Below, one piece after another: positions 54,009 to 64,000 of a stretch of DNA of 64,000 bases. The stretch is taken from assembly GCA_022749755.1 (NCBI GenBank), contig CM040443.1:9521744-9585743 (forward strand), written 5' to 3'. Under the pieces are notes generated by a model, which was not told the DNA's origin, did no database searches, and saw nothing but the letters and a program-made list of their open reading frames with translations. This stretch comes from Azadirachta indica (Eukaryota > Streptophyta > Magnoliopsida > Sapindales > Meliaceae). The position numbers were made by a program, and so were the translations under genes. Positions within the stretch are counted from its first letter, which is position 1; each line of letters begins with the position of its first letter.

Positions 54009-56194
54009 ATGGGTATCTCCGTTAAACCGGAAACCGGATCCGAATCCGAATCCGAATCATCGCTCCTCCTCGGAAGCTCAACAATCAGTCATAGAAAACC
54101 ACCGCAAGATACATTCCACTTCGCCTACATAATATACTTTACGCTGGGTCTGGGCTTCCTGCTTCCATGGAACGCTTTCATCACAGCCGTCGATTACTTC
54201 TCCTACCTCTACCCGGAAGCCTCCGTCGACCGCATCTTTGCCGTTGCTTACATGCTTGTTGGCCTCCTCTGCCTTCTAATAATTGTGTTCTACGCCCACA
54301 AATCTGACGCTTACGTCAGAATAAACGTGGGTCTAGGTCTCTTCGTGGTGGCTATGCTTGTGGCGCCCGTTTTGGATGCGGTTTATACAAAGGGTCGGGT
54401 CGGGTTATATGATGGGTTTTATATAACGGTCGGGGCGGTTGCGATTTCGGGTCTGGCGGATGCGCTGGTACAAGGTGGGTTGATTGGCGCGGCTGGGGAG
54501 TTGCCTGAGAGGTACATGCAGGCTATCGTTGCTGGCACTGCTGGTTCTGGTAAATTTTTATGCTGTAGTTAGTAATTTTTGGTTGTGTGGTTCATTATTT
54601 TGATTGCAGATGATGACTATTTTCAATGCAATTTTTTATGTTTTGTGGGTTGTTATTCTTTTTTATTAAGCATTTGTTTTTGTAAATGAATTTCAGAATT
54701 AGACCCAATGTTGCTTCTTACTTTTTGCCATTTTGTTTTTTTTTTTTTTTCATTTTTACGTTACAATGTACTGAAGGTCATAGCAGATAAAAGAATAGAC
54801 ATTGATTGACATCATAGTTCACGTATTTGTATAAAGAACTGGATCGAGCATTGTGCGCATGGCGTCTCAAATTCAGATACTTGGTAGTTAACTAATAACT
54901 TAAGAAAAATTCGGATAGGAATTTCTGTAAGCAAACTTGAACTTGATGAAAACTCTTAGTCATTTACTTGGTAGTTAACCAAAGAAAAATTCAGATAGGA
55001 ATTTCTGTAAGTAAACTTGAACTTGATGAAAACTCTTAAGTCATTTCATTTTCAAGCATCTTCTGCTCTTAAAAGAGCTTAGGAGTTGGATAGCTGGTCA
55101 ACTTTTAAGAAACTTTATTTATTTGAGTTCAGGCAAACTCCAGGTCAAAAACTTTTAAATAGTAATTTTCTGGTCGTATGTGCTGAATGAGCGCAGGAGC
55201 TCAGTTAGTCACATGTCCAAATTATGAAGCTCTATATGTTGCTAGAATAGCTATAAACATGAACTGAGAGTAAATGGTGCATCTTGGGAAGCTTGGTGTG
55301 AGTTGAATAATTGTGTTGCTATTGATATTTCCTATCCTTATAGGTACTATAGATTTTATATATGCAAAGTATGATGTGCTTCTGATGTAACAAATGCTGC
55401 ATTTTTGTGAGTGGAAGATACTTGTTACATAATGATTCTAACAGTTGACATTGTTGACTGTAGGTGTGCTTGTTTCAGTTCTAAGAATTGTGACCAAATC
55501 TGTATATCCACAAGATGCCAATGGTTTGAGAAAAAGTGCGAACCTCTACTTTGCCGTTGGGATTGTGGTTATGGCCATATGCATTGTTCTTTACAATGTG
55601 GCACACAGACTTCCAGTTATCAAGCACCATCAAGATCTGAAGATTCAGGCTGTAAATGAGGAGAAAGAAGAGAAAGGTTCCCTGACTGGGCCAGTTTGGA
55701 GATCAACCGTTTTTCATATTATTGGAAGAGTCAAGTGGTATGGGATTGGGATCCTCCTCATCTATATCGTGACATTGTCGATATTTCCAGGATATATAAC
55801 AGAGGATGTGCACTCTGAGATTCTCAAGGACTGGTATGGGATCATCCTGATTGCTGGATACAATGTGTTTGACCTGGTTGGTAAATCGTTGACTGCAGTC
55901 TATCTCCTTGAGAATGAAAAAATTGCAATTGGAGGTTGTTTTGCAAGATTGTTATTTTTCCCTTTATTCCTGGGATGCTTGCATGGTCCCAAATTCTTCA
56001 GGACAGAAATTCCAGTGACTATATTAACTTGTCTATTGGGGCTGACCAATGGTTACTTAACAAGTGTATTGATGATTTTGGCACCTAAGGTTGTTCAGTT
56101 ACAACATGCAGAGACTGCAGGAATCGTGATTGTATTATTCCTAGTTGTTGGTCTAGCTGTTGGGTCCATTGTAGCTTGGTTCTGGGTAATCTGA
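54009..56194 (+). CDS. ENT1: Equilibrative nucleoside transporter, ENT1 type
   Basis: Moves nucleosides across membranes (Arabidopsis ENT1 is reported at the plasma membrane and tonoplast). Two exons, 54009-54549 and 55464-56194; 1,272 nt, 423 aa. A short polar, Ser/Glu-rich N-terminus precedes about 11 membrane helices, starting YIIYFTLGLGFLLPWNAFIT. Family motifs seen: PWNAFIT in helix 1, VDYFSYLYP after it, GTAGSGVLVS in helix 5, and the conserved C-terminal block (LGLTNGYLTSVLMILAP, ending IVAWFWVI). The loop around 230-255 is charged (EEKEEKGSL). Close resemblance to ENT1 throughout, including TLSIFPGYITEDVHSE. The single intron contains an imperfect tandem repeat. Confidence 0.95.
54879..55046. 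repeat. Two-copy tandem repeat in the ENT1 intron
   Basis: Copies at 54879-54965 (87 bp) and 54966-55046 (81 bp) share long identical blocks, including ACTTGAACTTGATGAAAACT. They differ by a small indel near the start and by a few substitutions. A fairly recent local duplication. Confidence 0.85.
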
Positions 56195-57279
56195 TCATTA
56201 AAGCCATTGTATTTAAATGGAACTTTGAGGCCTGCTATTGTTGCTGAGTTCCGTGACCACGGTTGCTGCTTCTGGTTTTACTCACTGTCGTGTTAAAATC
56301 TGTAAAGCTTTGTAAACTTAATTGTTAACTACATCTGTTTCCTCGCATTTCCTGGTAAATACCTTGTTAAAAACTTTCCCGGTTCTTGATAGATGACTGG
56401 TTGTAAGTTCTTTACGTGTATGTGCATGTATTAGATTGAAAAAAATTGTTTCAATTTACAAGATTTTGATAATATTAGGCGAGTTTTCGGTAATTCTCCA
56501 GTAATTTCAGGTCAATGGTCAAGGACTTTTATCTCCTCGATTAACATGATAATACTTGTACCGGCAGTTATTAGATACTTTTGCGGTTTGGCCATAACTT
56601 TGAGGGAACGACATGTCAAAAGATACATAAAAAGCATCATGATAGTATGATTATGATGGTGTAGTTGAAGGGACATACATGGGCGTGGCCATCTATTTGT
56701 GGCTACGGACATACCAGTCACGAGGAGAGAGAGAAGAGAAGAGAAGAGAGGAGAAAAGACTCCTCTTTTACTTGGAGAAGCGTGTTCCGTGCCATCAACA
56801 AACAAAGGAAAGAATGATTTTGCCACGACAACGGAATCAACAGTATAATGACGTCATCCCCTTTAACTACCGTTGCAAACGCCCAATACGACCTCGTTTT
56901 TCCCACCATCTCGCCCTTTCCTAGAGGACATTTCTGTCATTTGACTCCGAGAAATGCACACTTGCGTACACCCACGCTCGCCGTCTCTCTCTGTCTCTCT
57001 CTGTCTCTCTCTTTCGACTTTCGAGAGTCCCGAGAAGAACCCAAATGTCTCAGCTTCGGTTCTACACATACACACACAGCATCAAAGTTCCTTTCCGGTC
57101 CGAGCTCACCATCTTCTTTTCTCTCTTCTCCTTCTCCCTGTCGAGCCTTCGATCTTCGATTTCTGTCGCCTTCTCACTTCAATTTAGCTCAAAATTGCCG
57201 TACGTTTTACGCTTCTATAATGCGCTGGAGAGCACTCAATTAAGACTCCATTAGTTCTCGAGCTCGAAAAATAACGGCC
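56195..57279. promoter_or_regulatory. ENT1 3' flank and MBD9-like promoter/leader
   Basis: Contains ENT1 3' UTR, then a perfect ATGACGTCAT palindrome at 56848-56857 (bZIP/TGA-type core) and a CT-rich microsatellite of CTCTCTGT units at about 56989-57025. The CT-rich, moderately GC sequence from about 56950 on looks like a 5' leader. No separate gene; the open frames here are low complexity. Confidence 0.55.
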
Positions 57280-60200
57280 ATGGAGCTCAACAGTAACGGC
57301 TCCAATACGAAGTCTCAGGATAGCCGTTCGAAGCCATTTGACATCGATCTTAATGAGATTCCACTCTGTTCTCCCCGCGAAACCTGCGTCTCAAGTGCGG
57401 CCGGTGACGTCTCGTCGGCTCCGGCGCCGACCTGCAACTCTGGAGAGGGAAGTCGGGTTGGTGGTGGAGGAGTTGTACTTTTTGACATCAATGCATTGCC
57501 GCCGTGCGAAGAGGAAAGGAATGAATTTACAAGCTCTGGGTATGATATTTAAATTTTGAAGAGTTTCTGACTTAGAATTTCGAGTTTAAATTCTTATATG
57601 AAGTTCCCTTTCATTATATTCTCACTGTAATTTTTTTCCTTATCTTTGTAGCATTTGAATTATTCTTGCTGAGAAAATGTGCGAATATTTTATTCTTTTA
57701 CATAATCCAGCTCCTCTAGCTCCTTAGTTATAATTTGAAATTCAAACTTTTTGTTAGTTTGAGAGCAGCTGAGCAAGTAAAGCTGTGACGAGTTCAGTGC
57801 ATAATGCTGCAGTTGTTTTTTCGTGCTTTTTTTTGGTTTTTTTTTGGGGGGGGGTGGGGTGTGTTGGCATGGTTATTATATACTGTTTGTATTGTTGATA
57901 AGCATTTCCTTTGAGTATCTTGCCTACTTGGTCAGTTGTGAATTCTGTAACAAATGATGCTTACGTGGCTTATGATTTGTAGAGTGCATGCTCTGCGTGA
58001 TACTTCTTTTATTTGCAACTCAAATAATGCCCCAGCAACACATTCAAATTTGTTACATGTGGGGAGCCAAGTAGATCTACCAAAGGCTTGTAGCAGGGTA
58101 ACAGGTTTTGTTAAATCAGGCTTTGAAGATATAGTCCAACAGAGTCTGAATTTTGGAAGAAATTTGAAAGAAACAGATCAGTCTGTAATTAAAGAAAGAG
58201 CTTGGCTTAGTGATACTTCAATCCACAGAACTTCATATCAGAATTACTATCCTCTGGATGGAAATAGGTTTGATTCAATGTTTGATATTGCCTGCCATCT
58301 TGGGTTGGTATCAAATTACCATTCTGTGGAATCTCAGGATAGAAGTGCTGGGTTTGCTTTGGTGCAGAAAGGATTGCTTTTAAACCGTAGAAGAAAGGAT
58401 TCTTTGATATTCTCCGGAATCAAGAACTTCAGAGATTGTCAGGAAAATTTGAAATTCCAAATTGGTGGACAGTCCTTAGGTTTTCAACCTGCAGAAACTG
58501 ATGCCTGCTATTTGATGAGTAATTTGAGAGTTAAGCAAGACAATTTGGATGAAACTGGTGGTTTTGAGTCCTTGCAAGTTAGAGTGAGTTAGTTATTATT
58601 TGATTTTTTTCCACCCATTTGTTTATTTTTGTCATATGATTTCTGTCATCAGAGTTATACATTCATTTGTATAATTTTGCTAACAACTACTTTTAGCATG
58701 CTTTAGGACTTAAATATTATTTAACTACCATTCCAGGTCGGACTTCCAGTTGAATTTGAAGACTTCTGTCTTTTAGCTGTGGGTGAGGTAGATCCACGAC
58801 CATCCTATCATAACACTAACCAGATCTGGCCCATAGGTTACAGGTCCAGCTGGCATGACAAGATTACTGGGTCCCTTTTTGTATGTGATGTTTCTGATGG
58901 TGGTGATTTTGGTCCTCTTTTTAAAGTTAAACGGTATCCGTGCTCTGCTCAACCCATCCCTATTGGATCAACAGTCCTCTTGAAGCCAAGTTTTGAGGCA
59001 CATGATGATAGGGTCCGGGAAAGAACCGATGCTACAGTTGGTCTGCATGATGACGAGGGTACAAATATTCAGATGATACTCTCAGATGATAACCCTCCGC
59101 ATTTAGAACATAATATGCTATCCGATTTTGGGAATGAACTTGAGGAAGCTTGTAATTCTCAAATAAGGAGTACTTTGCAAACTAAGTCGTACCAGTTTCC
59201 ACAAAGTTCTGGAAGACCTACAACTGATTATATAGTGCTGGACGATGACATTGGAGAATTTTTAGTCGAAGGAAGATCACCATCTTCAGTGTGGAGAATG
59301 GTATCTCAAACTTTAGTACATGCTTGCCGCAAGATATATGAGCAAACTGGTGTATGTAAGCTTTGTTGCAAGCATGATGTGTTTAGAGTATGGTCTTCAT
59401 GCTTCGTCTCGATGAGTGAGGAAACAATTGAATCTCCCGATTCATTATCAAAGTTTTGCTGTTTGTCTGGCCCTATGAACATCCCACATCACATCAGAAG
59501 CAATGCAGACCTTGAGACTTCTTGCAAAGCGCTGATGAAGTGGTTAGATCAGGACAGATTTGGACTAGATGTTGAATTTGTGCAAGAGATTGTAGAACAG
59601 CTTCCTCGGGTTAATGTATGTGCAGAATATATATTCCTGGATAAAAGAAGAGACAGATCAACATCACAAACTGTAGGAGGTGGGTTTCTTCGGGTTAAAA
59701 GGAAGAGTGATACACATGACAGAGAAGCAGATATTAGTGTATTCAAAAGTTGTAAAAAACCAAGGGAGCAGGTGGTTGAAAACCCTGTTGCGAAGTCTTG
59801 CTTTCCTCCTGGAAAGCCACTAAGTTCAAAGCTTCCAACAGAATTAATAGGTGATGTTCTTCAGGTATGGAATTTCTACTGTCAAAAATCATGAAACCTC
59901 TAGCTATCTAGTGGAATATTCTTATTGTCAAATATTTGCTCTTACCATTATTCTTTTATTTGTTTAGTCTTGGGAATTACTGTGGCGTTTCTCTGAAGTC
60001 TTGGGACTGAAGGAACCTTTATCTTTTAAGGAACTTGAAGAAGAGCTAATAAAGGGCTCTTCCTTCACTCTTAGTAGTTCTTCAACTTCAACCGTTCCTC
60101 AAGAAGATAAAGATGCATTTATTGCAGTGGCAACAGAGTCTTCAACGGAGGCTCTCCATGTCAGACCAACATGTGATGCCAACAGCAGATGTGCAAGTGT

Positions 60201-63200
60201 TGACTTAGTTAATGTTCTCTGCTCTCTGCTGAAAATTTTGCTTGGTGAGCTACAGTCCAAGGTTGCCTTTTTTGTAGATTCTAATTTTGACGGTCTAGAA
60301 TCCAAGTCAAGAAGGAGGAGGAAGAAGGATGCTGACAACTTGATGTCTGCTAAGAAAATAATGCTTGATTTGCTCCCAATAAATGTTCTTACTTGGCCAG
60401 AATTAGCTCGCAGATTCATTTTAACTGTCTCTTCTATGGAAGGCAACCTTGATTCAGTGGATTTTCTGAACCATGAGAGTTGCAAAGCATTTCATTGTTT
60501 CCAAGGCAGTAGTGGAACAAGTCGTGGTTCTCATCCAGGGATTGCTGGAATGGAAGCAGATGCACTGGTAGATTGACTTTCATATCTTAATTTATCTTGT
60601 GCAAACACTCCAATTTCTTGAGTTTTATGGGGTCAAATAATCCTTAATTTCTGTAAATGTTAGTGGCTTCATATTTTATGTCCATTAGTTCAATCATTTT
60701 TCCCTACTTTAAACCATCTGCATGCTGAAACGTCTTTGCTCAGTAATGAAATCTTTAATTGCATATACATAAGCAAACCTCATTCACTATCCTATTTCTT
60801 CAATATAAGATGTTCTCAATTATGGAGATATTGATGGAGCTAATGAGATCAGTATTTAGTACCAATGTCGATTGTAATAATAATGGAAATTTATTGTAAG
60901 AAGTATTTAAATAAATTAAAATTGATTATGTTACACTGATATGAATTCAAAAACACAGTTTGAATGTCAGTAATCTGTATAAAAGCAACCTTAGGATCTT
61001 GTATGGAAAATAAACTAATACTATGGAATTAATGTGTTAAATATTAACATATTTAGGTTCAAGTCTTCCATAGAAGGGATGGCTCATGGAGAAAAAATCA
61101 GGCTACATTACAAATGGTATATTAACTATTTTATTGAGATATTCTACCTTACTGGTCAAGTGCTATGTAGAGGACAGAAAGAAGATTTAGCTTGTGAGAA
61201 AATGCGGAGAGGGGTATGGAAAGGGGAAAGGTCTACCTCTTGTACAGGTTATTACCATCATTGCTGAAATTATTATTATTATTATCATAAGCTCACAAAG
61301 AGAATTGCTGAAATATTATCTTAAATTTTTGAGGAAAATATGGGCTTTCCTTGGACATTTATGACCTCTATTTCCCTTTTGCCTCTTAATAACCATGTGG
61401 TTGACTTTTCTTATTTTATATTTGTGTTAAGAGTCCTCAAGTGCTATGTCAGGGAAACACCACGGAGATTGCACAATCGGGCAAGTTTAGTTTTGCTCAC
61501 AATAAGCTTTCTGAGTGATCAAACTTGAAAACTCAAGCCTTAGCTTAGATCACCTCAGCTGGAGCTTGACTTAAGTTGATTTGACAAGCCAAGCTTAGGT
61601 CACGTACTAGTAGCAAATTTGCTGATTTACCAAATTAGTTCTTCTGGATTTGGTTCTTGCCTGTTTCTGTCAACTAAAAGATTGGTCCACTTTTTCATGT
61701 TTCCTTTTCTTGTTGAATTTTGTTTCCTTTGATCTGATATTGCTGTTGCATCATGGTGGATTGGTCTTGCCAATATGTTCTTTATAATTGAACCATAACA
61801 TTAGACATCAATTTTCTTTATTTGAACATGTTTGACAAACTCGATTCAAAGAGAGTGCCTCTGCTATTTTCATCAATTATTAACTGTATGGAAAAGCAGT
61901 TAAAGTAGCAACATATCCGGTACAATTTCCTATCATTTGATCTCATGACTTCTGTGAAATCGGCATTTCAATATGGTTGCTGGTTCATGTTTCTGAATTT
62001 TATTAATAACATATCAGATGCTTATTGAATTATGATCCACTAATTTTTGTGATTCTCAGCTGCTTGCAGAGGCTACAAAGCAAATCTTTGGTTCATTGAA
62101 GAGTACAAATGATGTTTCAAGTGTGCATTACATTGACTCTGATACGGTTGGTGCTCATGAAACAGTCAAGGTGAATGATTGTGGAATTCCTGAGTGGGCA
62201 CAAGTTCTTGAACCTGTAAGAAAGCTTCCCACTAATGTGGGAGCCAGAATCAGAAAGTGTATCTATGATGCTTTAGATAAAGATCCACCAGAATGGGCCA
62301 GAAAAAGATTAGAACACTCGATCAGTAAGGAAGTCTACAAGGGAAATGCTTCGGGGCCGACTAAGGTGCTTATCAGCAATATCTTTTTTGTTAAGAAAGG
62401 AAAAAATATATTTGCTTTAATAATTTTATTTAATTCATTAAGGTTGAGTATATTTTTCCATTTTTTTCAGAATTATCTAGTGGTCAGTAGCACTTTGTTG
62501 ATGCAAATGGTAATACAAATCAATCAGTTTTTTTAAATCTTGTGGCTGACTGGTTAGCTGTATTAAGCTTCCATTTTAAAAATTTTTAATAGTTTTAACA
62601 CGCTTAGTTGGAGTTTGAAAATCTTTGTAGTTGGCCATGGTGTGCCAGAGTAGTTTCAACAATTGTATGTTCTTTATTCAGTATATTTTTTGTTGAAAAT
62701 TTGGTTGAAACAGACTCTCAATCTGCCTCCCATTGTTGGCACCTTTAGCTTTAATGATTCGTTGAACTTTCTATTTTAGAGACATTGATTTCAAAGTAGT
62801 ATTCTTTTTGAAATTTTGGCAATCAGGAAATAAGTTGTTTGTTGTTACCACATAATGCTTATAAATGCTTTTCCAGTCAATATGGTTCAGAACTGTGCAA
62901 GTGCATATACAATTTTTTGTAATCTCTGTTGTGCACTGAAAGGAATCATTTAGTAAGATCTTAATAGTTGCTTTTTCATTTTGAGCTGTAATGGAATAAC
63001 TTGAATTTTGCATCTTCATTTACTGGAGAGTTGCTTTCCTCATCAATATTTTCATGGTTGTCAAAATGTCCCCATGTCTCTTTGTGCAAGCAATTTCCTA
63101 ACTTGTTATTGATTTATTACAGAAAGCTGTTCTAGCAGTATTGGCAGACGTGTGCGGTGAAGATCAGCAGCAGAAACCTAATAGGAAGAGGAAAAACAAG

Positions 63201-64000
63201 TGTGTTACTTCTGTATCTGAGGTGATCATGAAGCAATGCCGAAAAGTGCTTCGTTGTGCTGCTGCTGCTGATGATGAAAAAGTGTTCTGTAATTTGTTGG
63301 GAAGAACACTTCTTAATACTTCTGATAATGACGATGAAGGACTTCTTGGATTTCCTGCGATGGTGCCTCGTCCTCTGGACTTCAGAACCATTGATCTGAG
63401 GTTGGCTTTTGGGGCCTATGGTGGATCGCATGAAGCTTTCCTAGAGGATGTTCGTGAGGTATGCATTGTTTTACCTAATTTGTTTGACCTACTTCACCCT
63501 ATCTGTTATCTAGATTATTCTGCTCAATTCACCTGCAGAGATCTAAACAGTACTTACAATTGGTGATATTTGGTGTGAGGACATGATTTATGATCGTGTG
63601 ATATTTGGACAGTTGAAATAATTTGATTTTCCTTTTTACTTATGATACCTGGCAGGCATCATATTTTGCTTCATCAGTTTGATGGATAGCTTAAGACACT
63701 ACTTATTGATAGTTCTACTCAAACTTCAAATTACCAAAGCATTAATCTCTCATATTTGGTGTGAGGATAAGATTTGTGACTGAGGGACATGTTGTCAGTT
63801 AAAATTCTTTTCTTTAATTTTCCTTTTTTATTTATGATACTTGATAGACATTGTATATTGCTTCATCAGTTTGATGGATAGCTCAAGATAGTATGTTTTA
63901 CTGTTAGTGTGTTGTATTTGAAGATAAATTTTGTATTATTTTCTTTTGGCAGGTTTGGCATCACATTCGCACTGCATATAGCGATCAATCTGATTTACTG
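57280..64000 (+). CDS. MBD9-like chromatin protein (5' part; continues past window)
   Basis: Exons: 57280-57539, 57983-58583, 58737-59864, 59968-60567, 62060-62365, 63123-63458, 63953 to the window edge; 1,093 codons so far, all in phase. The N-terminus has a DLNxxP EAR-type motif (FDIDLNEIPLC) and a second similar LFDINALPP. Residues ~288-360 form an FYRN domain (VGLPVEFEDFCLLAVGEVDP), and the FYRC-like part is near 450 (WRMVSQTLVHACRKIYEQTG). A DDT-like segment follows at ~650-690 (LPTELIGDVLQ, SWELLWRFSEVLGLKEPLS). A bromodomain begins near 1040 (VPRPLDFRTIDLRLAFGAYG). This order matches Arabidopsis MBD9, a SWR1-associated reader of active chromatin. No MBD or N-terminal PHD finger is found here; later domains lie outside the window. 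Confidence 0.85.
57833..57860. repeat. T-run followed by G-run in MBD9-like intron 1
   Basis: A T-rich run is followed by nine consecutive G (57846-57854) and then TGGGG. Strong homopurine tract; could form G-rich structure, but only two long G blocks are present. Confidence 0.6.
63566..63890. repeat. Direct duplication in MBD9-like intron 6
   Basis: A ~133-bp unit (63566-63698) recurs as a ~139-bp unit (63752-63890). Shared blocks include ATATTTGGTGTGAGGA near the start and GCTTCATCAGTTTGATGGAT near the end; the middle has diverged with small indels. A 53-bp spacer separates them. Confidence 0.8.

Noticed and set aside
56848..57243. Open frames upstream of the MBD9-like ATG as a separate gene
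   Set aside because: Low-complexity Ser/Leu translation from the CT microsatellite and leader; no stop-free link to a known family.

Overview
The window is plant nuclear DNA: AT-rich intergenic sequence, GT-AG introns, and gene families found in land plants (HAK/KUP transporters, U-box/ARM ligases, XTHs, a SPARK receptor kinase). Gene content points to a core eudicot, probably a rosid tree; Citrus is only a guess. No virus, plasmid, CRISPR array or operon structure was seen.

Layout from left to right. 1-122 (-): start of a secreted-protein gene cut by the window edge. 1389-6748 (-): KUP6/KUP8-type K+ transporter, 8 exons, 779 aa. 6.7-12.3 kb: AT-rich, microsatellite-rich spacer. 12340-18377 (-): KUP12-type K+ transporter, 9 exons, 841 aa, with a plastid 16S rDNA scrap in an intron. 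19772-21529 (+): SR splicing factor RSZ21. 23582-24592 (+): intronless multi-pass membrane protein of unknown function. 25226-28874 (-): spermidine synthase, 9 exons. 32595-35933 (+): PRP31 splicing factor, 8 exons. 38155-42140 (+): mitochondrial aldehyde dehydrogenase ALDH2B, 11 exons. 42944-44202 (-): XTH8-type xyloglucan endotransglucosylase. 46653-48707 (+): PUB18/19-type U-box E3 ligase, intronless. 49064-52981 (-): SPARK-domain receptor kinase, 8 exons, with a Mutator-like element in intron 4. 54009-56194 (+): equilibrative nucleoside transporter ENT1. 57280-64000 (+): 5' part of a large MBD9-like chromatin protein, running off the right edge.

Every complete gene model was joined exon by exon. 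Reading frame, splice sites and conserved family motifs agree across each model, and the lengths match the families. All genes are ordinary single-copy or small-family plant genes and do not form one pathway. What stands out is the gene order. As I recall the Arabidopsis loci, orthologues of these neighbours lie in three separate chromosome 1 segments (KUP6-SPDS2-ENT1; ALDH2B7-SPDS1-membrane proteins-RSZ21; KUP12-PRP31-PUB19). This window therefore appears to keep the pre-duplication order that Arabidopsis has split up.

Other points worth attention: a SPARK kinase with a second candidate splice acceptor that would give a soluble ectodomain; an MBD9-like gene that seems to lack the N-terminal PHD and MBD regions; a cluster of ABRE/G-box sites before the PUB18/19-type gene; and several decayed tandem repeats. 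I found no convincing undescribed system.
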